Shown here in pieces: positions 19,065 through 27,488 of a stretch of DNA of 64,000 nucleotides. Every line of letters begins with the position of its first letter. Position 1 is the stretch's first letter. Source of the stretch: Pseudonocardia oroxyli (lineage in GTDB: Bacteria > Actinomycetota > Actinomycetes > Mycobacteriales > Pseudonocardiaceae); contig NZ_FNBE01000005.1 of NCBI RefSeq assembly GCF_900102195.1, positions 173,649-237,648 on the forward strand. Reading direction: 5' to 3'. The translations under genes were made by a program, and so were the position numbers. The notes below the pieces were generated by a model, which worked only from the letters and a program-made list of their open reading frames with translations, did no database searches and was not told where the DNA came from.

Positions 19065-19595
19065 GTGACTGCACCAGGCAACTCGAAGCAGACCGCGATC
19101 CTTCACACGTCCGAGGGCGACATCCGGATCAACCTCTTCGGCGACCACGCCCCGAAGACGGTCGAGAACTTCACCGGTCTCGCCACGGGCGACAAGGCTT
19201 ACTCGCAGCCGAACGCGTCGGGTGGGGACAGCGGTCCCTTCTACGACGGCTCGGTCTTCCACCGCGTGATCAGCGGCTTCATGATCCAGGGTGGGGACCC
19301 GACCGGCACCGGCCGTGGCGGCCCGGGCTACCAGTTCGGCGACGAGTTCCACCCGGAGCTCAAGTTCGACCGCCCCTACCTGCTCGCGATGGCGAACGCC
19401 GGGCCCGGCACCAACGGCTCGCAGTTCTTCATCACGGTGGGCCCGACGCCGCACCTCAACCGCCGCCACACCATCTTCGGTGAGGTCGCGGACGGCGAGT
19501 CCCGCGCCGTGGTCGACGCCATCGCCGGCACCTCGACCGACCGCACCGACCGGCCGCTGACGGACGTCGTGATCCAGAGCGTGGAGATCGTCTGA
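19065..19595 (+). CDS. ppiA: peptidyl-prolyl cis-trans isomerase A (cyclophilin)
   Basis: Cytoplasmic cyclophilin, 176 residues. All core motifs are present: [19 protein letters not shown] with the catalytic Arg, [18 protein letters not shown] with the Gln/Phe pocket, and [12 protein letters not shown]. Length and sequence closely match mycobacterial PpiA (Rv0009), which lies at the same place in the backbone. GTG at 19065 matches the family N terminus; ATG at 19056 is an alternative. The downstream rhomboid gene starts 4 nt after the stop. Confidence 0.95.
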   Translation: MTAPGNSKQTAILHTSEGDIRINLFGDHAPKTVENFTGLATGDKAYSQPNASGGDSGPFYDGSVFHRVISGFMIQGGDPTGTGRGGPGYQFGDEFHPELKFDRPYLLAMANAGPGTNGSQFFITVGPTPHLNRRHTIFGEVADGESRAVVDAIAGTSTDRTDRPLTDVVIQSVEIV

Positions 19596-19599
19596 CGCC

Positions 19600-20442
19600 A
19601 TGACGGCACCGCAGCTCCCCGGGTGCGTCCGGCATCCGGACCGGCCCACCGGCCTGAGCTGCACCCGCTGCGGCCGCCCGGCGTGCCCGGAGTGCCTCCG
19701 GGACGCGCCGGTGGGCCGGCAGTGCGTCGACTGCGTGCACGAGGGGCAGCGCACGGTCCGGCGAGGTCGCACGGTGGCCGGTGCCTCGCGCGGTGGCCGC
19801 CGCCCGGTGGTCGTGCCGGTCCTCACGGCGCTCAACGTCGCCCTGTTCGTGCTCACGGCCGCGCAGGCGGGCAGCATCGGCTCCAACAACCGCTCCGCGC
19901 TGTTCCAGGAGTGGGTGCTGGTGCCGGGGCTCGTCGCGGGCGGTGACTGGTGGCGCCCGCTCACCTCGGGCTTCCTGCACTACGGGCCGCTGCACCTGGT
20001 CTTCAACATGCTGGCCCTGTGGTGGCTCGGGCGTGAGCTCGAGCCGGTCCTGGGCCGGGCCCGGTTCCTCGCCGTCTACCTCGTGTCGCTGCTCGGCGGC
20101 TCCGCGGCGGTGATGCTGTTCTCGCCCGCGAACTCGCTGGTCGCCGGTGCGTCCGGGGCGGTGTTCGGGCTGATGGGCGCCATGTTCGTGATCATCCGAC
20201 GGCTGCAGCTCCCGGCCGGGCAGATCGTGGGCCTGGTCGTGGTGAACCTCGTGATCAGCGTGGTGGTGCCCGGGATCTCGCTGATGGGCCACGTGGGCGG
20301 GCTGCTGCTCGGCGCCGCCGCCACCGCCCTGCTGGTCTCCCTGCGAGATCGCCGGACCCTGCAGCTCTCCGGGCTGGCCGTGCTCACCCTGGTCGTGCTC
20401 ACCGTGATCGCCACCCGGGCCGCGGCCGTGTCCTTCGTCTGA
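19600..20442 (+). CDS. rhomboid intramembrane serine protease with zinc-finger N terminus
   Basis: 280 residues. The N-terminal 48 carry a B-box-like Cys/His cluster (Cys9, His12, Cys21, Cys24, Cys29, Cys32, Cys42, Cys45), as in many actinobacterial rhomboids. Six or more membrane helices follow. Catalytic residues are visible: His127 and His132 plus Asn136 in the HLVFNM region, Ser185 in GASGAVFGL and His231 in LMGHVGG. Such proteases cut within membrane helices of client proteins; clients are unknown. It is coupled to ppiA with a 4-nt gap. Confidence 0.93.
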   Translation: MTAPQLPGCVRHPDRPTGLSCTRCGRPACPECLRDAPVGRQCVDCVHEGQRTVRRGRTVAGASRGGRRPVVVPVLTALNVALFVLTAAQAGSIGSNNRSALFQEWVLVPGLVAGGDWWRPLTSGFLHYGPLHLVFNMLALWWLGRELEPVLGRARFLAVYLVSLLGGSAAVMLFSPANSLVAGASGAVFGLMGAMFVIIRRLQLPAGQIVGLVVVNLVISVVVPGISLMGHVGGLLLGAAATALLVSLRDRRTLQLSGLAVLTLVVLTVIATRAAAVSFV

Positions 20443-20496
20443 CGGCCCGCGGCGGGTGGCCCGGGGAACGACGTCGGTCCCCCGGCCCCCCGAGGG

Positions 20497-20568
20497 TCAC
20501 TCCGGCTTGCTGCACCCGCAACCGGTCGAGCAGCCGTCGGTGCCGCGCATCGGACTCCTGGCGATCAT
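20497..20568 (-). CDS. 23-residue cysteine-rich mini-protein
   Basis: Short open frame on the minus strand, MIARSPMRGTDGCSTGCGCS followed by KPE and a TGA stop. A perfect GAGGAG at 20575-20580 lies 6 nt before the ATG, which is stronger initiation context than most genes here have. Four cysteines fall in eight residues (C-x3-C-x-C). This could be a metal-binding peptide or a precursor of a modified peptide; I recognise no family. It lies about 100 nt downstream of the PH-domain gene on the same strand and converges on the rhomboid gene. Conservation in relatives would decide whether it is real. Confidence 0.5.
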   Translation of the reverse strand: MIARSPMRGTDGCSTGCGCSKPE

Positions 20569-20668
20569 GATGATCTCCTCTCGGGTCGGTCCTCCGAGCG
20601 TAGGAAGCCGGGTGGGCGCGGGGCGATACCCCGCCCAGGGCACCGGTGACCGCAGGCGGTGAGGCCGG

Positions 20669-21106
20669 CTAGGCCGAACGGGTCGGCACGTACGGGAGCA
20701 GGATCTCCGCGACGTCCTCGGGGTCCGCATCGAGGTCCAGCCGCCCGAACACCGCGAGCCGCTCGTCGCCGCCGACGAGCATGTCGATCTCGAGCTGGCT
20801 CGTCTCGCGGCCGAACCGGCGGGTGCGGTAGACCCGCACTCGCTGCACCGCCGTCCAGTCGACCGCGCGGGTTCCGGTGAGCCCGCGGATCTCCAGGCCG
20901 TGCCCGTGGACGGCGAGCCGCGGCCGCACGATCGTGCCGTGCAGCGCCATGAAGCCGAGCGCCGCCGCAGCGACCCCGGCCAACAGGCGCCCGGCCGGGT
21001 CCCCGCCGCCTACGAGCAGCGTGACGAACCAGGCCGCGGCCCCGGTGAAGAGCACCCACGCGAGCCCGACGAGCCCGCGGCGCGGTGCCCACGATCGGTC
21101 ACCCAT
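20669..21106 (-). CDS. PH-like domain membrane protein (Rv0010c-like)
   Basis: 145 residues. Two membrane helices (about 12-33 and 40-58) are followed by a bacterial PH domain: RPRLAVHGHGLEIRGLTGTR, AVDWTAVQRVRVYRTRRFGR and the strand LEIDMLVGGDERLAVF, with a final helix ending LLPYVPTRSA. It is syntenic with Rv0010c between ppiA and crgA. Function unknown. ATG 21106 is preferred because the upstream open frame runs through the DnaA-box pair. Confidence 0.8.
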   Translation of the reverse strand: MGDRSWAPRRGLVGLAWVLFTGAAAWFVTLLVGGGDPAGRLLAGVAAAALGFMALHGTIVRPRLAVHGHGLEIRGLTGTRAVDWTAVQRVRVYRTRRFGRETSQLEIDMLVGGDERLAVFGRLDLDADPEDVAEILLPYVPTRSA

Positions 21107-21120
21107 GGTAGCTGAGAGAG

Positions 21121-21143
21121 TTATCCACAGAGCCTGTCCACAG
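21121..21143 (+). promoter_or_regulatory. DnaA-box pair between crgA and PH-domain gene
   Basis: TTATCCACA at 21121-21129 is a perfect consensus DnaA box, and TGTCCACAG at 21135-21143 is a close actinobacterial variant in the same orientation. They lie 15 nt upstream of the PH-domain gene. The rest of the crgA-PH gap (21107-21219) shows nothing else recognisable. Confidence 0.5.
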
Positions 21144-21219
21144 TGGGGATGAACTACACCGTTGTCATTAGGGCTGTTCAGCGGGCTGCGGGTCGACAAA
21201 AGCCCAGGATCACCCTCGG

Positions 21220-21480
21220 TTACCGCCAGCGCATCGACATGAGCAGCGCGATCACGATGAGGCCGAAGCCGATGAGGAAGTTGAAGCCGCCGAGGGCGCC
21301 CATGAACGGGATCGAGTCCCGGCCGAGGTAGTCCGTGATGAGCCAGGCCAGCCCGAGCAGCCCGACCCCCAGCATGATCCCCACGTACGCGGGATGGGTG
21401 GGGCCCTTGACCTTCACCGGGCGCCGGTCCTGCGTCGGCGGGGTGTAGGCGGCCTTCTTACGAACCTTGGACTTGGGCAT
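21220..21480 (-). CDS. crgA: cell division protein CrgA
   Basis: 86 residues. The basic N terminus MPKSKVRKKAAYTPPTQDRR is followed by two membrane helices (around HPAYVGIMLGVGLLGLAWLI and GGFNFLIGFGLIVIALLMS) and a short Arg-terminated tail. This is the full-length CrgA architecture. In mycobacteria CrgA interacts with FtsZ, FtsQ, FtsI and Wag31 and helps to place and stabilise the divisome; in Streptomyces it restrains FtsZ. ATG 21480 gives the family N terminus. Confidence 0.95.
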   Translation of the reverse strand: MPKSKVRKKAAYTPPTQDRRPVKVKGPTHPAYVGIMLGVGLLGLAWLITDYLGRDSIPFMGALGGFNFLIGFGLIVIALLMSMRWR

Positions 21481-21540
21481 CAGGACCTCGCGAACGGAGA
21501 CGGGACCCGCCCACGATATCGCGCGCCACCGACCCTCTCG

Positions 21541-21602
21541 GCATCGTGGAGCCACCACTGTCGTCTGAGGGGCTCAGAACGACAGTGGTGGCTCCACGAT
21601 GC
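21541..21602 (-). terminator. 24-bp perfect hairpin after trpG
   Basis: Arms 21541-21564 and 21579-21602 are perfectly complementary over 24 bp. The 14-nt middle forms a further 5-bp stem (21565-21569 with 21573-21577). It lies 7 nt beyond the trpG stop on the minus strand and upstream of crgA. No T-run is present. Probably the end of the fhaA-to-trpG transcription unit. Confidence 0.7.
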
Positions 21603-21609
21603 GGGCGGG

Positions 21610-22251
21610 CTAGACGCGTGCGGTGAGGGCCGCCACCTCGGCAGAGAGCGCCTCGACCGTGGCCTCCGGGACCTCGTGGCCTGCGGTGGCCAGCCAGTTC
21701 GCCAGCATGCGGTGGCCGCCCTGGGTCAGCACGGACTCGGGGTGGAACTGCACGCCTTCGATGGGCAGGTCCTTGTGCCGGACCGCCATGATCAGACCGG
21801 AGTCGGTGCGCCCGGTGACCTCGAGCTCCACCGGCAGCGTGTCCGGCCGGATCGACAGCGAGTGGTAGCGGGTGGCGGTGAAGGGCGAGGGCAGCCCGCG
21901 CAGCACGCCGACGCCCTCGTGGCTGACCTGCGACGTCTTGCCGTGCAGCAGCTCGGGGGCCCGCTCCACGACCCCGCCCCACGCCACCCCGATGGCCTGG
22001 TGGCCGAGGCACACCCCGAGCAGCGGGAGGTTCCGCTCGCCCGCCGCGCGGATCACGTCGATGCTGCGGCCCGCCTCCTCCGGCGTGCCCGGACCGGGGC
22101 TGACCAGCACCGCGCCCACCTCGTCGAGCTCCGTGAGCTCCGGCGACAACGCGTCGTTGCGGAGCACGACGGGCTCCACCCCGAGCTGCGCCAGGTACTG
22201 GACGAGGTTGTAGACGAAGCTGTCGTAGTTGTCGACGACGAGGACGCGCAT
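21610..22251 (-). CDS. trpG: glutamine amidotransferase, anthranilate or aminodeoxychorismate synthase component II
   Basis: 213-residue class I glutamine amidotransferase. The nucleophile is Cys81 in GVCLGHQAIG, and the His170/Glu172 dyad is in FHPES; the family start RVLVVDNYDSFVYNLVQYL is intact. It supplies ammonia for anthranilate (TrpG) or 4-amino-4-deoxychorismate (PabA), and a single copy often serves both in actinobacteria, so either symbol is possible. It overlaps the pknB stop by one base (TGATG), placing it last in the kinase operon; in M. tuberculosis trpG (Rv0013) has the opposite orientation to pknB. Confidence 0.93.
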   Translation of the reverse strand: MRVLVVDNYDSFVYNLVQYLAQLGVEPVVLRNDALSPELTELDEVGAVLVSPGPGTPEEAGRSIDVIRAAGERNLPLLGVCLGHQAIGVAWGGVVERAPELLHGKTSQVSHEGVGVLRGLPSPFTATRYHSLSIRPDTLPVELEVTGRTDSGLIMAVRHKDLPIEGVQFHPESVLTQGGHRMLANWLATAGHEVPEATVEALSAEVAALTARV

Positions 22252-24170
22252 CAGTTGTTGTTCCCGAATCCGTTGCCGCGGAACTGGCCGACGACGACCG
22301 TGATCTCGTCGTCCGGGTCCATCGAGGAGCCTGCGGACGGGCTGGTCGAGATCACGACATTGTTCTGGGACTGGTCCTGCACCTGCTGACCGGTCAGGTT
22401 GTAGTTGCGGATCCCCGCGGCGTTCAGCTCCTGGACGGCCTCGGAGGCGGACTTGCCCACCACGTTCGGCACCTGGACCTGGTTGCCGCGCGAGAGCGAC
22501 AGCGTGATCGTGGTGCCCGGCGCGACCCGGGTGCCCGCGGACGGGTTGGTCTGCACGACCGTGCCCTGCTGCCCGCCGCCGTCGACCTGCTGGGTCTGGA
22601 CCTGCGTGAAACCGGACTGGGCGAGCGTCTGCTTGGCCTGGTCCTCGGACTGGCCGGTCACGTCCGGCACCTGCACGGTGGTCTGCTTCGTCCCGACGAC
22701 GACGGCGACCGGGCTGCCACCCGGTGCGTCCACCCCGGCGGCGGGCGTCGACTGGATGATCTTGCCGATCTGGCTGGAGTCCGAGGTCTCCTGGGTGCTC
22801 TGCTCGCCGAGCTTGAGGCCGCGCTGCTCCAGGAGCGTCTGCGCCTCCTGCACGGTCTTGCCGGTCAGCGCGGGGACGGTGGCCGACGCGGGCCCGGTGC
22901 CGACGTAGATGGTGACCCGGGTGCGCTCGGCGACCTGGACGCCCGACCCGGGGTCGGTGCGGGTGACCTTGCCGGTCTGCGCCACCTCCGAGGGTTCCTG
23001 TCGAAGGTCGGCCAGCAGCCCGGCGTTCGTGATCGCCGCCCGCGCGGCGTCGGGGTCCTGCCCCGCGACCTGGGGCACCGCGACCTGGGCGGGCTGGGCG
23101 TTCGGCCCGAACAGCGCGTAGGCGCCGAACCCGAGCAGCCCCAACACCGCGAGCACGGCCACGACGATGCCGATCGTGCGGCCGGTCCGCTTCGGCGGGT
23201 CCTCGTCCTCCCAGGACTGGACCGCGGCGGGCGCGTGCCGGCCGCCGCCGGAGATCCGCCGCGTGGCGGCGGTCTGCTCGGCGAGCAGCGCGGTGCGCTC
23301 GTCCTCGCTCATCACCATCGGCGCGAGCGGCTGCTGCCCGTTCCGCACCCGGATCAGGTCGGCCCGCATCTCGGCGGCCGACTGGTACCGGTTGACCGGG
23401 TTCTTCGACAGCGCCTTGAGGATCACCGCGTCGAGCGCCGGGGGGATCTGCGGGTTGACGTCCGACGGGCGCCGGGGGTCCTCCCGCACGTGCTGGTAGG
23501 CCACCGCGACCGGGGTGTCACCGGTGAACGGCGGCTCCCCGGTGAGCAGCTCGAACAGCACACAGCCCGCCGCGTAGACGTCCGACCGGGCGTCCACCTG
23601 CTCGCCGCGCGCCTGCTCCGGGGAGAGGTACTGCGCGGTGCCGATCACGGCCGCGGTCTGCGTGACGTTCTGCCCCTCGCCCAGCGCGCGGGCGATGCCG
23701 AAGTCCATCACCTTCACCGCGCCGTTGCGGGTGATCATGATGTTGGCGGGCTTCACGTCCCGGTGGATGATGTTGTGCCGGTGGCTGAAGTCCAGCGCCG
23801 CGCACACGTCCGCCATGACCTCGATGACGCGCTGCTGGGACAGCGGACCGGTGCTCTTGACGATCTCGCGCAGGGTCTGCCCGTCGACGAACTCCATCAC
23901 GATGTACGGCAGCGGGCCGAACTCGCTCTGGGTCTCGCCGGTGTCGTAGACCGCGACGATCGCCGGGTGGTTCAGGGCGGCGGCGTTCTGGGCCTCACGG
24001 CGGAACCGCAGCTGGAACTGCGGGTCGCGGGCGAGGTCGGCGCGCAGCACCTTGATCGCCACGTCACGACCCAGACGCGTGTCCATCCCGCGGTGGACCT
24101 CGGACATGCCGCCGTAGCCGAGCGTGTCGCCCAGCTGGTAGCGCTCGGAGAGCAGCTTGGGGGTGGTCAT
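22251..24170 (-). CDS. pknB: Ser/Thr protein kinase PknB with PASTA domains
   Basis: 639 residues. The kinase domain (about 10-275) has Lys40, the HRDVKPAN loop with Asp138, DFG at 156-158 and activation-loop Thr170 and Thr172 in NVTQTAAVIGTAQYLSPEQA, matching mycobacterial Thr171/Thr173. One membrane helix spans about 332-354. Four extracellular PASTA repeats follow (about 360-639), which bind muropeptides or lipid II. The kinase couples cell-wall state to growth and division. Start ATG 24170. The 109 nt before it, up to the pknA stop, is the longest gap of the kinase-RodA run. Confidence 0.97.
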   Translation of the reverse strand: MTTPKLLSERYQLGDTLGYGGMSEVHRGMDTRLGRDVAIKVLRADLARDPQFQLRFRREAQNAAALNHPAIVAVYDTGETQSEFGPLPYIVMEFVDGQTLREIVKSTGPLSQQRVIEVMADVCAALDFSHRHNIIHRDVKPANIMITRNGAVKVMDFGIARALGEGQNVTQTAAVIGTAQYLSPEQARGEQVDARSDVYAAGCVLFELLTGEPPFTGDTPVAVAYQHVREDPRRPSDVNPQIPPALDAVILKALSKNPVNRYQSAAEMRADLIRVRNGQQPLAPMVMSEDERTALLAEQTAATRRISGGGRHAPAAVQSWEDEDPPKRTGRTIGIVVAVLAVLGLLGFGAYALFGPNAQPAQVAVPQVAGQDPDAARAAITNAGLLADLRQEPSEVAQTGKVTRTDPGSGVQVAERTRVTIYVGTGPASATVPALTGKTVQEAQTLLEQRGLKLGEQSTQETSDSSQIGKIIQSTPAAGVDAPGGSPVAVVVGTKQTTVQVPDVTGQSEDQAKQTLAQSGFTQVQTQQVDGGGQQGTVVQTNPSAGTRVAPGTTITLSLSRGNQVQVPNVVGKSASEAVQELNAAGIRNYNLTGQQVQDQSQNNVVISTSPSAGSSMDPDDEITVVVGQFRGNGFGNNN

Positions 24171-24279
24171 CGAGTCCGGTTCCTGAGGGGGCGGGGGGTG
24201 TGGCTCATCATGCCGGTATCCGATGTGGTGGCGCTGCCCACCCACCCCCGCGCTGCGCCGGATCGGCCGCTCCGAGGGC

Positions 24280-26022
24280 TCACCGGACCTCCTCCGTGTC
24301 GTGGGACGTGTTGTCGAACGCGATCGTGCGACCGTCCGGCCCGACGGTGTCCGCCGAACGGGCGAGAACGACCCCCCGGCGCGTCACGCTACCCGCCGCG
24401 TCCGCCGGGCGTGCCCCCGATCCGAGGGACAGCGCGGCAGGCGTCGCAGGCACCTCCGTGCCGCCCTCCGCCCGGTCGCCGAACAGGGCCGGGATCGTGA
24501 GCACCGCCACGACGATCGCGGCGACGATGAGGACCACGAACGCGACGAGCAGCGCCGTGCCCCCCGCCCCGCGCGTCGGTTTGGCGACCAGCCGCAGCGG
24601 TTCGGTCGGCGGGGCGGGCGGGACGTTGTGGTAGGTCGGGCGCACCGGCCGGGGCGGCAGGGGCGGGCCGGGTGTGGGCCGGGGCCGCGGGGCCTCGGCC
24701 GGGCGCTCCGGGCGCTCGGCCGCCGCGGTCCGGACCGTCTCCTCGACGCCGGAGACGTCCGAGGCACCGGGGACACCGGGGCCCCCGGAGGCGTCCGAGA
24801 CGTCCGGCGAGTCGGTGGTCCGCTCCGGTCCCGGAGTGGGGGGCCCGGTCGGCGGCGCGACGCGGGCGGGCCCGGAGTCCGGCGTCTCGGCGCGGGGCCG
24901 GCCCACCCCCGGGGACACCGGCGGTGGTGCGGGGCGGCTCGGGGTGCCCGTGGCCCGCTGCTCGCCCGAGACGGTGCCCGGCGCCTCGACGGCACCCGCC
25001 CGGGTCGACCGCGCCGGGCCGGAGCGGGTCGGGGTCGACTGGCCGCGACCGTCGGAGCGCCCGCGGCGCTTGCGCTTGCGCGGCGGGGTCTGCTCCCGCT
25101 CCGGCGCGGGCGGCGCGGCGTCGGGCAGCTGCAGGCCCTGCGCGACCATCCGCGCGGGGGTGGGGAGGTCCTCGTCCCGCCGGATCGCGGCGACGGCGGC
25201 GGCCAGCTCGGCACCGTCGGCGTAGCGCTTCTCCGGGTCCTTGACCAGGATCGTCTCGATCAGCCTGCGGACCTTCCACGGCACGCTGTCCGGCAGCGGC
25301 GGCGGTGCGTCCCGGACCTGCATCATCGCGACGGCGACCGCGTTCTCCGCGCGGAAGGGCCGGTGCCCGGCCAGGCACTCGTACCCGACGATGCCCAGCG
25401 AGTAGACGTCCCCCTCCGGGCCGGCCTCCCCGCCGCTGGCCTGCTCGGGGGCGATGTAGTGCGCCGTGCCCATCACCATTCCCGTCCGGGTGACGGGAAC
25501 GGCGTTGGCGGCCTTGGCGATGCCGAAATCGGTGAGCTTCACCGTGCCGTCGACCCGGATGAGGATGTTCCCGGGCTTGACGTCCCGGTGGACGAACCCG
25601 CGCTCGTGCGCCGCGTCGAGCGAGTGCGCGGCCTGCTCCATCACCCGCAGCGTCTCGGTGGGCTCCATCGGCCCGCGGGCGATGACGGCCGAGAGGGGCT
25701 CGCCGCGGACCAGCTCCATCACCAGGTAGGCGGTGCGGCGGCCGTCCGCGGTGACCTCGTCCTCGCCGTAGTCGTGGATCGCGGCGATGCCGGAGTGGTT
25801 CAGCGAGGCCACCGTGCGCGCCTCGATGCGGAAGCGGTGGAGGAACTCGTCGTCGTCGGAGAGCTCGGCGCGCAGCACCTTGACGGCGACGGTGCGGCCG
25901 AGCCGCTCGTCCACGGCCTCCCAGACCTCGCCCATGCCGCCGACGGCGATGCGCCGCTCGAGCTCGTAGCGCCCGGCGATCCGCCCACCGGCGGTCAGGC
26001 CTCCCGTGTTCGCGGCGGTCAC
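24280..26022 (-). CDS. pknA: Ser/Thr protein kinase PknA
   Basis: 580 residues. The kinase domain (about 18-285) shows Lys48, HRDVKPGN with Asp147, DFG at 165-167 and activation-loop Thr178/Thr180 in VPVTRTGMVMGTAHYIAPEQ. A long Pro/Thr/Arg-rich linker (about 300-490) leads to one membrane helix (TALLVAFVVLIVAAIVVAVL) and a short extracellular part without PASTA repeats. M. tuberculosis PknA is shorter (431 residues), and the difference lies mainly in the linker. GTG start overlaps the pbpA stop as GTGA, indicating translational coupling. Confidence 0.96.
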   Translation of the reverse strand: MTAANTGGLTAGGRIAGRYELERRIAVGGMGEVWEAVDERLGRTVAVKVLRAELSDDDEFLHRFRIEARTVASLNHSGIAAIHDYGEDEVTADGRRTAYLVMELVRGEPLSAVIARGPMEPTETLRVMEQAAHSLDAAHERGFVHRDVKPGNILIRVDGTVKLTDFGIAKAANAVPVTRTGMVMGTAHYIAPEQASGGEAGPEGDVYSLGIVGYECLAGHRPFRAENAVAVAMMQVRDAPPPLPDSVPWKVRRLIETILVKDPEKRYADGAELAAAVAAIRRDEDLPTPARMVAQGLQLPDAAPPAPEREQTPPRKRKRRGRSDGRGQSTPTRSGPARSTRAGAVEAPGTVSGEQRATGTPSRPAPPPVSPGVGRPRAETPDSGPARVAPPTGPPTPGPERTTDSPDVSDASGGPGVPGASDVSGVEETVRTAAAERPERPAEAPRPRPTPGPPLPPRPVRPTYHNVPPAPPTEPLRLVAKPTRGAGGTALLVAFVVLIVAAIVVAVLTIPALFGDRAEGGTEVPATPAALSLGSGARPADAAGSVTRRGVVLARSADTVGPDGRTIAFDNTSHDTEEVR

Positions 26023-27488
26023 TGGCCCCCCCGCAGCGCCTCCGCGATGACCGCCCGGCCGATCGGGGCGGCCACGGACCCACCGGTCGCCTCGAGCGCG
26101 CGGTCGCCGCCGTTCTCGACCAGCACGGCCACCGCCACCTGGGGGTTCTCGGCCGGGGCGAAGGCCACGTACCAGGCGTGCGGCGGGGTGTTCTTCGGGT
26201 CGGTGCCGTGCTCGGCGGTGCCCGTCTTCGAGGCGATCTGGACGCCGGTGATCTTGCCGCCGCCGGACGTCCGGTTCTCGGAGCCGATCATCAGGTCGGT
26301 GAGCGTGGCGGCCACGCTCGCGGGCATGGACGTGCCGATCCGGTCCGGCTCCGTGGTGTCGATGACGTCGAGGTCCGGGCCCTGCACCTCCTTGACCAGG
26401 TGCGGGGCCATGGTCTGGCCGCCGTTGGCGATGGAGGCGACGATCATCGCGTTCTGCAGCGGGGTGAGCCGCACGTCCCGCTGGCCGATGCTCGACTGCT
26501 GCACCGCCGCGGTGTCCGGCAGGTCGCCCACGCCCGAGGCCGTGACCGGCATGGGGATGGACAGGTCCGACCGCCCGATGCCGAAGGCGTCCGCCTGGGC
26601 GCGCAGCTTGTCCGCGCCGAGCTCGCCGCCGAGCTGCGCGAACGCGGTGTTGCAGGAGCGCGCGAGGGCCTCGCGCAGCGACGCGGTCTGGCCGGTGCCG
26701 CACTGGGTGCCCGCGTAGTTCTCCAGGGTGGTGTTCGTGCCGGTCAGCGTGATGTTCGGGGCCGCGGTGAGCTGGCTGTCCGGGGTGTAGCCGTTCTGCA
26801 GCGCCGCCGCGGTGTCCACCAGCTTGAACGTGGAGCCCGGGGGGTAGGTCTGGTCGATCGCGCGGTTGGTCAGGGTGGCGGGGTCGGCGGCGTTGTCCGC
26901 CTTCCAGGCCTCCTGCTGGGTCGCGGTGTTGTGGCTGGCGAGGGGGTTCGGGTCGAACGACGGCGTGGACGCCATGGCCAGGATCTCCCCGGTCTTCGGC
27001 GCGATGGCCACGACCGACCCGGTGTAGCCGCGGCGGCTCAGCTCGTCGTAGGCGCGCTCCTGCACCGCGGGCTTCGTGGTGAGCACGACGTTCCCGCCCG
27101 CCGGGTCCCGCCCGGTGATCAGGTCCGAGAGCCTGCGGGCGAAGAGCCGGTCGTCGCTGCCGTTGAGCACGGGGTCGGCGTAGCGCTCCAGGCCGCTGGA
27201 GCTGTAGATCACCGAGTAGTACCCGGTGATCGGCGACCAGACGGGGCCCGCCGGGTACTGGCGCTGGTACTGCAGCCGGTCGTCGGTCTCGACGCTCTGC
27301 GCCACGACCTGCCCGTCCGCGGAGATCTGGCCCCGCTTGCGGGCGTACTCGGCGAGCAGCACGCGCTGGTTGCGGGGGTCGTCCCGGTAGTCCCCGGCCT
27401 TGACGACCTGCACATAGGTCAGGTTGCCCAGCAGCAGCAGGATCAGCACCATGACGGCGACGGCGATGCGCCGGATCGGGGTGTTCAC
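26019..27488 (-). CDS. pbpA: penicillin-binding protein PbpA (class B transpeptidase)
   Basis: 489 residues, with a signal-anchor helix at about 8-27 and a small N-terminal dimerisation region. The transpeptidase domain has the SxxK motif Ser219-Thr-Phe-Lys222, SxN at Ser278-Cys-Asn280 and KTG at 421-423. It cross-links peptidoglycan and works with the SEDS polymerase RodA encoded just upstream. PknB phosphorylates PbpA in mycobacteria. The start GTG overlaps the rodA stop (GTGA), and the stop overlaps the pknA start. Confidence 0.96.
   Translation of the reverse strand: MNTPIRRIAVAVMVLILLLLGNLTYVQVVKAGDYRDDPRNQRVLLAEYARKRGQISADGQVVAQSVETDDRLQYQRQYPAGPVWSPITGYYSVIYSSSGLERYADPVLNGSDDRLFARRLSDLITGRDPAGGNVVLTTKPAVQERAYDELSRRGYTGSVVAIAPKTGEILAMASTPSFDPNPLASHNTATQQEAWKADNAADPATLTNRAIDQTYPPGSTFKLVDTAAALQNGYTPDSQLTAAPNITLTGTNTTLENYAGTQCGTGQTASLREALARSCNTAFAQLGGELGADKLRAQADAFGIGRSDLSIPMPVTASGVGDLPDTAAVQQSSIGQRDVRLTPLQNAMIVASIANGGQTMAPHLVKEVQGPDLDVIDTTEPDRIGTSMPASVAATLTDLMIGSENRTSGGGKITGVQIASKTGTAEHGTDPKNTPPHAWYVAFAPAENPQVAVAVLVENGGDRALEATGGSVAAPIGRAVIAEALRGGQ

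Noticed and set aside
20497..20570. UGA of the Cys-rich peptide as selenocysteine read-through
   Set aside because: Nothing downstream extends as a plausible protein and no SECIS-like structure was seen.
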